Of a stretch of DNA of 45,653 nucleotides, positions 39,177-45,653 are shown one piece after another; positions within the stretch are counted from its first letter, which is position 1, and each line of letters begins with the position of its first letter. This DNA is from Gemmatimonadota bacterium (GTDB lineage Bacteria; Gemmatimonadota; Gemmatimonadetes; Gemmatimonadales; GWC2-71-9). The position numbers and the translations under genes are program-made. The notes beneath the pieces were generated by a model. That model worked only from the letters and a program-made list of their open reading frames with translations, was not told where the DNA came from and searched no databases. The stretch lies in contig JAOTWJ010000009.1 in assembly GCA_029862925.1 (NCBI GenBank), positions 1 through 45,653 on the forward strand. Direction: 5' to 3'.

Positions 39177-41342
39177 GTGCGCGAGCCTGCCGCCTGGCTC
39201 GCCGACCCCGGGCCCCGGCGATCACCCGAGGACGTGATCGGCGCGATTCGGTTCGCGGCGCGCGGGGTGTGGGACGCCCGCTGGGATCCGCCCGCGTGGC
39301 TGCTGCCACACCAGCGAGATGCGGCGCCGCGCCTCGCGGCCGCGCTGCGCATCTTCGATGGTGCCCTGCTTGCCGATGCCGTCGGGCTCGGCAAGAGCTG
39401 GCTAGCGCTCGCGCTCGCCACCCGATATCGCCGCGTGACCCTCGTCGTGCCAGCCACCGTACGAACCCAATGGCGCGACCTTGCCGCCGCGCGCGGCGTG
39501 GCCGCGCGGATCGTGACGCACGAAGCGCTCAGTCGCGACGCGCTCCTAGTGCCGGCTGACCTGCTGGTGGTCGACGAGGCGCATCGTTTCCGCAACCCGG
39601 CCACTCGTCGCTACGACGCGCTCGCGCGGCAGATCCGCGACGCCGCAGTCCTGCTGCTCACGGCAACGCCCGTCGTCAACCGCAGTGCCGACCTCGTGCA
39701 CCTCCTTCGCCTGTTCCTGGCCGACCACGCGTTGGCTGGGTTGGGCGTCCCCTCGCTGGCGGGCGCGGTCTCGGGGGCTCCGGAGCCACTGCTGCACGCC
39801 GTAGCGCCGCTGGTCGTCGCGCGCAGCGCCGCGGTCGCGCGCCTGGGGCATCACATGCCCGTACCGCACGACACGGAAGTGCTGAAACACCCCAGCGTAC
39901 CCCCCGAGCAGCTGCGGCGCTGCGTGCGCGCCATCCGCGGACTCGCGTTTCCGCCCCTCACCGGCGACGCCCGCACGCTCCTGCGCCACCACCTGTTCAT
40001 GAGGCTGTCCTCCTCGCCGGCGGCGTTGAGGGAGTCACTGCGTCGGCACCGGGCCTACCTGAGCCGTGCGGCGCATGCGGCCAGCACCGGCGAGGCACTG
40101 CCCCGGGGCATCGCCCGACGCCTCTTTGGCCCGGACGACGACCCCCAGCTGCCGCTCGAGCTCCAATCCGGCCTCAGGCAGCCGCTCGACACCGCGGCGC
40201 TCGACCGCGAACGCGATCGGCTGGACGCCCTCGAGCGTGTCGTGCGGGAGGCTGCGGTTTCACCCAAGCGGGACGCGGTCCTGCAGGTCCTCGCGACCCG
40301 CCGAGACCGAAAGACGGTGGTGTTTACCACGTCCCGCGCGACGGCGCTGGACTTGGCGCGCCACCTCCACTGGCATCGAGTGGCGACGGTCGCCGCGCGC
40401 GGGGCGCGGATCGCATCCGGTCCGGTCACACCCGACGACGCGTTCTCGCTCTTCGCTCCTCTTGCGCGGGGGCGGAGTCCGGTCCCCGAGTCGCAGCGAA
40501 TTCAGGTTCTCCTCGCGACCGATCTCGCCAGCGAGGGCCTGAACCTCCAGGACGCCGACGGGATCGTGCACTACGATCTCCCGTGGACGCCGCTCCGCCT
40601 GGCGCAGCGCCTCGGGCGTTTGGCGCGCCTCGGGTCCAGGCATGCCCGCGTGGACGTGTGGTGGTTCGTACCGCCGACGATCCTCGAGCGGCCGCTCCGC
40701 CTGGTGGAGGCGATCACCCGCAAGGCACGACTCCAGCTCGCACTCGTCGTTCCCACCACCAGCCGAGTGGGCAAGGGGGGCGTAGACGGGGGAACGCTCG
40801 AACAACGGGAACGCGCGGCCCGACGGAGCGGGACCCCCGCGCGCGGGCACGCCACACTCCGCGGCGCCGGCACCGTCTGCGTGCTCTCCTGGGAGACGCC
40901 GCACGGGCCGGTCCGCGAGGTGGTGCGGCACGATGGACGACCGGCCGACTGGGCGGTGGCTGACCGCACGGATCTGGCGGAGTCGGCCGAGGCGCCCGAC
41001 GGCCCCACGCTCGCGGCCATCCGACGGACGGTCGCGCACCGTGCTCGACGAGCCCTCGTCGGCCCGCATCACCACGAAGGTCGGCGGCTCTTCCGCCGGG
41101 TGCTCGCACTCGCGCGCGCGGCCGCGCGAGCCCGCGATCGGATGATGCTCGTGCTGCTGGACGGGGTGTTGGAACGACTCCGTGCCGGGGTCGCGGTTGG
41201 AGCGGAGCGTGAGCTGGCAAGCCGTCTGTCGGCGCCGGGCCTGCGTGCACTAGAGCAGTGGCTTCAGCTCGCTCCGGTGCGTCATCCACGACTCTCGACA
41301 CCCACGCTGGAAGCGGCACTGTTCGGTGCGGAGATCGCGTAG
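39177..41342 (+). CDS. SNF2-type DEAH helicase of the methylase module
   Basis: A 721-residue superfamily 2 ATPase. Walker A VGLGKSW (about 69-75), VVPATVRTQW (motif Ia region), VVDEAHRFRNP (DEAH 133-136), LLTATP (160-165), then the second RecA lobe with TTSRATALDLARHL, LLATDLASEGLNLQDADG (about 444-461) and QRLGRLARLG (motif VI, about 476-485). This is the layout of SNF2/RapA-like DNA translocases. The last 200 residues are helical and carry no known nuclease. I choose GTG 39177, 13 bases after the methylase stop; the open frame farther upstream is antisense-like noise within the methylase gene. Its likely job is ATP-driven DNA translocation in partnership with the methylase. Confidence 0.87.
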   Translation: MREPAAWLADPGPRRSPEDVIGAIRFAARGVWDARWDPPAWLLPHQRDAAPRLAAALRIFDGALLADAVGLGKSWLALALATRYRRVTLVVPATVRTQWRDLAAARGVAARIVTHEALSRDALLVPADLLVVDEAHRFRNPATRRYDALARQIRDAAVLLLTATPVVNRSADLVHLLRLFLADHALAGLGVPSLAGAVSGAPEPLLHAVAPLVVARSAAVARLGHHMPVPHDTEVLKHPSVPPEQLRRCVRAIRGLAFPPLTGDARTLLRHHLFMRLSSSPAALRESLRRHRAYLSRAAHAASTGEALPRGIARRLFGPDDDPQLPLELQSGLRQPLDTAALDRERDRLDALERVVREAAVSPKRDAVLQVLATRRDRKTVVFTTSRATALDLARHLHWHRVATVAARGARIASGPVTPDDAFSLFAPLARGRSPVPESQRIQVLLATDLASEGLNLQDADGIVHYDLPWTPLRLAQRLGRLARLGSRHARVDVWWFVPPTILERPLRLVEAITRKARLQLALVVPTTSRVGKGGVDGGTLEQRERAARRSGTPARGHATLRGAGTVCVLSWETPHGPVREVVRHDGRPADWAVADRTDLAESAEAPDGPTLAAIRRTVAHRARRALVGPHHHEGRRLFRRVLALARAAARARDRMMLVLLDGVLERLRAGVAVGAERELASRLSAPGLRALEQWLQLAPVRHPRLSTPTLEAALFGAEIA

Positions 41343-41400
41343 GGACTGCCCGGTCTCTCGTACCACCGCAGCCGAGGCTGGCGCCCGGAGATCTTCGGGA

Positions 41401-41406
41401 TATATT
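41401..41406 (+). promoter_or_regulatory. Putative -10 box of the zinc-ribbon gene
   Basis: TATATT ends 7 bases before the ATG at 41414, the only AT hexamer nearby, with no ribosome binding site. It fits the leaderless pattern seen at five other genes. Confidence 0.5.
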
Positions 41407-41413
41407 CGGTTTC

Positions 41414-41617
41414 ATGGACACCGGCCCCCTGCCCGAGAGCCACGAGCCAAGCCCCTCTCCGGCCGCACCGTGGCATGGCAAGTTGTTCTACGACAATGGC
41501 TTGTATCCTGATCGATCCGATCGCCGGTCTGGCCAATGCCCTGAGTGCGGCACTCCGTGGGTGCGTGCCTCGGGTTGCGTCCACTGTCCGGGATGCGGGT
41601 GGGGGTTGTGCGGCTGA
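41414..41617 (+). CDS. Small zinc-ribbon protein
   Basis: A 67-residue protein: a Pro/Ser-rich start, then WHGKLFYDNGLYP and a C-terminal cysteine cluster CPECG ... GCVHCPGCGWGLCG. The arrangement of six Cys suits a zinc ribbon, like the terminal Cys motif of B12-dependent ribonucleotide reductase or small nucleic-acid-binding ribbons. Its own promoter box and a separate start support a real gene. The last 25 bases overlap the next coding region, so both are probably read from one transcript. Function unknown. Confidence 0.6.
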   Translation: MDTGPLPESHEPSPSPAAPWHGKLFYDNGLYPDRSDRRSGQCPECGTPWVRASGCVHCPGCGWGLCG

Positions 41618-42639
41618 AGCTACCGGCCTTAGACCGTCGCGCCCGCGGCACGGACTTCCTCGAGTCCCCGACCCGCGCGCTGCTCAACCCGCCGGAGTCC
41701 ACCGGGATGCCGTTCTGGTCGCTCAATCCCTACGTGGGCTGCGAGTTCGCCTGTTCGTACTGCTACGCGCGTTACGCCCATCGCTATGCCCTCGACCGCG
41801 CCGGCGACGACGACGGCATCCCAGCCGCGACCGCCGCTCGCCTCCGCGCGCTCCCGCAGCCCTGGGAGTCGTTCGAGCGGGTGATCCTGGTGAAGCGACG
41901 AGAGGATGCGGTGGCCGCGCTCGACCGGGATCTCCGCCGAGTGCAGGTGCGCGCCCGCGCGGCGCCTCAGACCCTCGCGATCGGCACCGCAACCGATCCG
42001 TACCAGCCCGCGGAGCGACGATACGGACTCACTCGGCTGGTACTCGAACGTCTCGTGCGGGAACGCGCGCTCGGCATCGAGATCGTCACCAAGAGCCCCC
42101 TCGTGCAGCGGGACGTGTCCCTGCTGCTCGCCCTGCAGCAGCGCCATCACGTGGCGGTGCACATCTCGCTCATCTCCGTCGATCCCATGCTCGTGCGGCG
42201 CTTCGAGCGGCGTTCTCCGCTCCCGCGCGTTCGTCTGCGGGCGCTGCAACGCTTGTGCGCGGCCGGCGTGAACGCGGGTCTGATTTGCGCCCCCGTCCTG
42301 CCCGGCATCACTGACACGGCCACCTCGCTCCGTGCTCTCTTCCGCGCCGCACAGCGCTGCGGCGCCCGCCACGTGCACGGGCATCCGCTCCGCGTCTATG
42401 CCGCGGTGCGCGAACCGCTTCTCCCAGTGGTCGACCGGTACTCCCCGCGCCTCGCCGCCCGGTACCGCGCTGTCTACCGGCGGGGGGCACATGTGCCTGC
42501 GCCCTACCGGCGCGCCCTGTCGCGCCGCCTGCGCCGGATGGCGGCGGAGGTGAGGCTTCCCATCTACGAGCCGCCGACCGATCCGGCCGCCCGGCGGGAT
42601 CTCCAGGCCCAGCTTCAGCTCTGGCAACCCCGGGCCTAG
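41593..42639 (+). CDS. SPL-family radical SAM protein
   Basis: A 348-residue radical SAM enzyme of the spore photoproduct lyase-like (Rv2578c-like) group. The 4Fe-4S motif C-x3-C-x2-C is in YVGCEFACSYCYAR (about 48-61), preceded by LNPPESTGMPFWSLNPY. IGTATDPYQPAERRYGLTR and EIVTKSPLVQRDVSLL follow the group pattern, as does HISLISVDPMLVRRFE. I use ATG 41593; GTG codons at 41599 and 41608 are alternatives. The region overlaps the zinc-ribbon gene by 25 bases. Members may repair DNA photodamage or modify proteins, but the target of this subgroup is not established. Confidence 0.85.
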   Translation: MRVGVVRLKLPALDRRARGTDFLESPTRALLNPPESTGMPFWSLNPYVGCEFACSYCYARYAHRYALDRAGDDDGIPAATAARLRALPQPWESFERVILVKRREDAVAALDRDLRRVQVRARAAPQTLAIGTATDPYQPAERRYGLTRLVLERLVRERALGIEIVTKSPLVQRDVSLLLALQQRHHVAVHISLISVDPMLVRRFERRSPLPRVRLRALQRLCAAGVNAGLICAPVLPGITDTATSLRALFRAAQRCGARHVHGHPLRVYAAVREPLLPVVDRYSPRLAARYRAVYRRGAHVPAPYRRALSRRLRRMAAEVRLPIYEPPTDPAARRDLQAQLQLWQPRA

Positions 42640-42760
42640 CGTGGGTTCACGCCCATGCGCACCTTGGGGCGGACCCTTAGTATTTCGGGGTCTGCAGGCG
42701 TTGGACGCAGTTTCCCGACACCCACGGCGGCACCGGTTTCTGGCACGGAAGGGTGACCCC

Positions 42761-43450
42761 ATGAGATGGCTCGCGCGGATCGAGCGGCTCACGAAACTGC
42801 AGCACATGATCCACGTTCCGCCGCTGAGTGCGCGGTTCGTGATCTACTGCATTGCTTCGTACCTTGTCCCGATCATCGCGCTGCTCACGCTGCCGCGGGG
42901 CCCCAGCCAGTACGACGATCTGGTGTGGCTGATCACGCTGGCGCCGGCGTTCTTGCTGGCGTTGCACTACGGCCTGCGCGGCGCGCTCGTGGGCCTGCTC
43001 GTCGGCACCATCGTGTTTCTCGGCGTAGAGGTGGCCCGCGTCTTTGCCCTCCGGATCGGAGACTGGCGCATCAGCGTGCCCATCTACACGTCGTACGGCG
43101 CGCTCTCCATCAGCGTGGGGTGGCTGTCGCAGGAGTTGCACGACCGGTATCAGCGCGCCCTGGAAACGGAGCGGCTGGCGGGGATCGGGCAGTTGGCCGT
43201 GACAATTCGGCACGAGCTGAACAACGCCCTCACGACCATCGTGGCGGAGAGCCACATGCTGGCCGAACTCGAACGCGGGATGACGGAGGAGCAGCGGGCA
43301 TCGGCCCGCGCCATCCACGAGGCCGCGCAACGCATCGCGGCGGACGTCCGCAAGCTCACCAACCTCGAGAGCGCGCCGCTGGCGGAGTACCCCGGCGGCG
43401 TGCGGATGATCGACCTCAACCAGGCGCGGGAGCGGGAAAGCCCCTACTAG
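42761..43450 (+). CDS. Membrane histidine-kinase fragment with H-box only
   Basis: A 229-residue protein with an N-terminal cytoplasmic segment, three to four transmembrane helices (about 25-120), and a dimerisation/phosphoacceptor domain where ERLAGIGQLAVTIRHELNNA puts His151 in the usual H-box. The protein ends about 75 residues later, with no N, G1, F or G2 boxes, so the ATP-binding HATPase domain is absent. It therefore cannot autophosphorylate alone and might be phosphorylated by another kinase or act as a phosphate shuttle. GGAAGGG precedes the ATG by 7 bases. No continuation of the kinase is visible downstream; the next gene is on the other strand. Truncation by mutation is a possible alternative. 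Confidence 0.75.
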   Translation: MRWLARIERLTKLQHMIHVPPLSARFVIYCIASYLVPIIALLTLPRGPSQYDDLVWLITLAPAFLLALHYGLRGALVGLLVGTIVFLGVEVARVFALRIGDWRISVPIYTSYGALSISVGWLSQELHDRYQRALETERLAGIGQLAVTIRHELNNALTTIVAESHMLAELERGMTEEQRASARAIHEAAQRIAADVRKLTNLESAPLAEYPGGVRMIDLNQARERESPY

Positions 43451-43466
43451 CCCTTCCGCGCGCCCC

Positions 43467-44483
43467 TCACCGCAGCGCGGCCACCCAGGCGGCAATGGCT
43501 TCGACGGCCGCGGGCTCCACCGGCAGGGTCGGATCCCGGTAGGTCACGAGCTGCGCGAGCAGCGTCGTGTCGGTGGCGTGCTTCAGCACGTGGTTCGTTT
43601 CCGGCAGGAGCACGAGCCGGGCATCCGGCCGTGCCGCCCGGAGCCGCTCGGCATCCACGGGCCGGATCTGAATATCGGTTTCGCCCTGCACGATCAGCAC
43701 CGGCACCGTGACGCGCGCCAACTCCGCGGTGGGGTCGTAGGCCGCGAGTCCGGACACGAAGCGCTGGTGCGCGGGCACGAACAGGGCCGCCAGCCCCTGC
43801 GGCACCTCACCCGGCGGCTCACCCCGGACATAGCGGGCCATCGCGCTGTCGAACGCGAGCAGTGCCGTGGCATCCACCTGCCGCCCCACCTGCTCGTGCA
43901 GGATCTGCAGCATGGGCCGGCCGGCTCCGGCCACGAGCACCAGGCCGTCCGCCTGGAGGCCGCGTGCGGCCGCCCGGATCGCCAACCCGGCTCCCTCACT
44001 GTGCCCCGCCACCACGATCTTGCCGTACCGGTCCGTCGCCCGGATGGCCGCCGCCGCGCCGACGACGTCGTCCGCGAAGTCGTCGAACGACAGCGTCGCC
44101 ATGTCCACCGCGCCTTCCGCAGTCGGCAACACCCGCTTGTCGTACCGCAACGACGCGACGCCGCGCTCGGCAAGACCCCACGCGAGCTGGGCGTAGGTGT
44201 TGGTCCGCAACCCTGCCGCGGAGTTCCCGTTCCTGTCGGTCGGGCCCGACCCGGCAACGAGGATCGCGATCGGCACACGTCCGGCCGTCCGCGGCTCCGT
44301 GAGGGTGCCCGCCAGCCGGAGCGCACCGCTGCGGAACACGAACGCGGTTTCGGTCACGCCTGGCGGGGGCACGGTGTCCGCCCGCAGCATCGGGGACGAG
44401 TCCGCCGGTGGCGGTTCCTGGGCGGCGGACAGCCGAACGAGGGTGAGCAGGCCGACACCGGCCGCGATGAGGACGGGCTTCAT
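43467..44483 (-). CDS. Secreted alpha/beta-hydrolase
   Basis: A 338-residue alpha/beta-hydrolase with signal peptide (MKPVLIAAGVGLLTLVRLSAAQ). The fold starts at FVFRSGALRLAGTLTEP, HG-like segment AGSGPTDRNGN, nucleophile in VAGHSEGAG, acid in VQGETDIQI and His in ETNHVLK: a complete triad. The start (ATG 44483) overlaps the stop of the SdpI-like gene by 4 bases. RNGNS and the TD-xN segments resemble the group that includes 'alpha/beta hydrolase, dienelactone hydrolase-like/YqiA' secreted esterases; the substrate is unknown. Confidence 0.85.
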   Translation of the reverse strand: MKPVLIAAGVGLLTLVRLSAAQEPPPADSSPMLRADTVPPPGVTETAFVFRSGALRLAGTLTEPRTAGRVPIAILVAGSGPTDRNGNSAAGLRTNTYAQLAWGLAERGVASLRYDKRVLPTAEGAVDMATLSFDDFADDVVGAAAAIRATDRYGKIVVAGHSEGAGLAIRAAARGLQADGLVLVAGAGRPMLQILHEQVGRQVDATALLAFDSAMARYVRGEPPGEVPQGLAALFVPAHQRFVSGLAAYDPTAELARVTVPVLIVQGETDIQIRPVDAERLRAARPDARLVLLPETNHVLKHATDTTLLAQLVTYRDPTLPVEPAAVEAIAAWVAALR

Positions 44484-45118
44484 GAGGAACGCTCCCGCTT
44501 CCACAGAACGTAGGACTGGACCACAGGAATCACCGCGACGAGCGCCATCGTCAGCACGAACACGACGACCATGGTCACCTGACGAAGGAAGGCGGTCGCC
44601 ATCATCAGCACGCCGCCCAACACGAAGAGCCGGCCTCCGGTGCGGTGCGTCCGCCGCCACACGGCGTCACTCGACAGCGTCCACGGCGTGCGGATGCCGA
44701 CGAACCAGTTCGGCTCGATCTGCCCCAGGTAGCTCCCGATCAGGACGAACAGGAGGCCGACCCCGATGGGCACCACCCGCGGAATGCTGACCGGGAACCC
44801 CAGCCCGTTCGCGAGCATGGACACGTGGAGAAGGCCAAGAAACAGCAAGATGCCATTCACCAGCAGCCAGTAGACCGAGGCGAACTTGGCGTAGTTCTCC
44901 CCCTTGGGGTCGATCTTGGGGAGGATCTGCAGCATCCCGGCGAGCGCGACCATCACGAGGGGAAGCAGGCTGACCGCCAAGAGCCGCGACGAGAACCCAT
45001 CGGGCTCCCCCCGCAGGTTCCAGTGGGTGGGAACGATGGCGGGGAGCCGCGGATAGGCCCAGATCGAGAACGCAGTGGCGGCAGCAGCGATAACCAACCC
45101 CAACCAGCGGCTGCGCAT
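44480..45118 (-). CDS. SdpI/DUF1648-like membrane protein
   Basis: A 212-residue membrane protein with six hydrophobic helices. It begins RWLGLVIAAAATAFSIWAYPRLP, then IVPTHWNLRGEPDGFSSR, the DUF1648 block, and later IEPNWFVGIRTPWTLSSDAVWRRTHR, the SdpI family block. Family members such as SdpI give immunity to a secreted toxin, and others are of unknown role. A strong AGGAGG lies 7 bases before the ATG at 45118. It is coupled by 4 bases to the secreted hydrolase gene downstream. No toxin-like gene is visible here. Confidence 0.87.
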   Translation of the reverse strand: MRSRWLGLVIAAAATAFSIWAYPRLPAIVPTHWNLRGEPDGFSSRLLAVSLLPLVMVALAGMLQILPKIDPKGENYAKFASVYWLLVNGILLFLGLLHVSMLANGLGFPVSIPRVVPIGVGLLFVLIGSYLGQIEPNWFVGIRTPWTLSSDAVWRRTHRTGGRLFVLGGVLMMATAFLRQVTMVVVFVLTMALVAVIPVVQSYVLWKRERSS

Positions 45119-45230
45119 AGCCCGACCTCCTGCGAAGGGCCCGACCGACGCCTCTCCCAAACTAGTCGCGACACGCCGAGCGAGAAACATGGACGCCGCA
45201 GCAGACTCCGGTTGCGGACGCCCACGCTCC

Positions 45231-45653
45231 TCAGCTCCGGTGATCAGATCCCTCCGCCGCATGCCCCACGCTCGCAAACGCGTCCCGAAACGCCGCCGCC
45301 AGCGCTGGCGGCACGTCGATGTCGGCGCCGTCCATGCGGCGGAGCATGAGCGCGTTGGTGGGCGCCTGCCCGCGGTAGTGGTTGTTGGTGATCACGTAGG
45401 TATCCCGCGCCCGCTCGGCCACCTCATGAATCCGCTGCAGCCACGCGTCCAACTCGGTCTTGGAGTAGAGGTAGTCGTACCGCTCATGCGACTCGGCGTT
45501 GTCGCGAAACCAGTTCTCGTAATTGCGACCGTGGAGCCGCACGTAGCCCAGCAGCCCGGTCACTTCCGCGCCGGGCTTGATGGAGTGGCGGAAGACGGGC
45601 TGGTCGATGTTCACCGCCCCGAGGCCCCGCTCCCGCAGCGCGGCGTAGAACTC
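45231..45653 (-). CDS. DUF72 family protein, C-terminal part (partial)
   Basis: The 140-residue C-terminal part of a second DUF72 protein; the gene runs off the window's right edge (its 5' end lies beyond 45653). The frame is open to the edge and the segment includes the family end with YVRLHGRNYENWFR, YLYSKTELDAWLQRI, and YVITNNHYRGQAPTNALML, the Asn-Asn-His motif common to YecE-like proteins. It is only distantly similar to the DUF72 protein at 15005-15832. The GTG in the visible region should not be taken as the start. Function unknown. Confidence 0.85.
   Translation of the reverse strand, partial: EFYAALRERGLGAVNIDQPVFRHSIKPGAEVTGLLGYVRLHGRNYENWFRDNAESHERYDYLYSKTELDAWLQRIHEVAERARDTYVITNNHYRGQAPTNALMLRRMDGADIDVPPALAAAFRDAFASVGHAAEGSDHRS

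Noticed and set aside
37619-39604. 661-residue minus-strand frame
   Set aside because: Antisense of the methylase and helicase catalytic regions, which show clean motifs on the plus strand.
36095-41342. Complete DISARM or BREX system
   Set aside because: Only a methylase and a SNF2-type helicase are present; PglZ, BrxC/A/B, DrmA, DrmB or DrmC genes are not in the window.
1-45653. tRNA, rRNA, riboswitch, insertion sequence or prophage genes
   Set aside because: I found no cloverleaf, rRNA core, transposase, integrase or phage structural motif by reading both strands, though small RNAs cannot be excluded by eye.

Overview
The window is 45.65 kb of very GC-rich, densely packed bacterial chromosome. 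Genes are short and often overlap by 4 bases, and start codons include many GTG and some TTG. It encodes a diderm cell: an OprO/OprP-like porin ending in Phe, an MlaE-type permease, outer-membrane-type lipoproteins and a PilT motor. Composition, the GH109-like Tat-exported oxidoreductase, S9 peptidase and DUF families would fit Gemmatimonadota or a relative, but there is no rRNA or tRNA to confirm this. Nothing here is phage, IS or CRISPR.

Layout: 1-7.9 kb is housekeeping: MutY, MlaE permease, small membrane protein, DUF2203, patatin, thioesterase, glutamine-dependent NAD synthetase and a peptide-binding lipoprotein. 7.95-12.06 kb looks like one self-contained sigma-54 unit: a palindrome, a -24/-12 promoter, two paralogous lipoproteins, an enhancer-binding regulator with a degenerate receiver, and a TPR protein. 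12.1-18.2 kb holds a GH109-like enzyme, an orphan tungstate-type binding protein with a membrane-tethered receiver, DUF72, an NTF2-like protein, a nucleoside hydrolase and a hydroxyacyl-CoA-dehydrogenase-like enzyme. 18.2-21.1 kb is a DtxR/MntR regulator - two-domain multicopper oxidase - ZIP transporter operon with a recognisable DtxR-type operator in front.

21.1-28.8 kb carries a Nudix hydrolase, a possible tiny membrane protein, hydrolases, an RsbRD-N-like protein, a FabL-like reductase, a DAACS symporter, an EEP nuclease/phosphatase and an S9 peptidase. 28.8-33.3 kb is a membrane-stress cluster: two MscS channels, a porin and a broken channel gene. 33.3-36.0 kb is DUF402 - unknown - PilT, closed by a strong hairpin. 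36.1-41.3 kb is a two-gene adenine methylase plus SNF2-type helicase module, a candidate genome-defence unit with no recognisable nuclease. 41.4-45.65 kb holds a zinc-ribbon protein, an SPL-type radical SAM protein, a histidine-kinase fragment, a hydrolase, an SdpI-like membrane protein and a partial DUF72 gene.

Two window-wide features cut across this. Gene 3' ends and junctions carry arrays of degenerate 8-bp repeats; some run into coding sequence, most strikingly as about 30 residues inside MutY. Several genes also have a TAnnnT box 6-8 bases before the start codon, implying leaderless transcripts.
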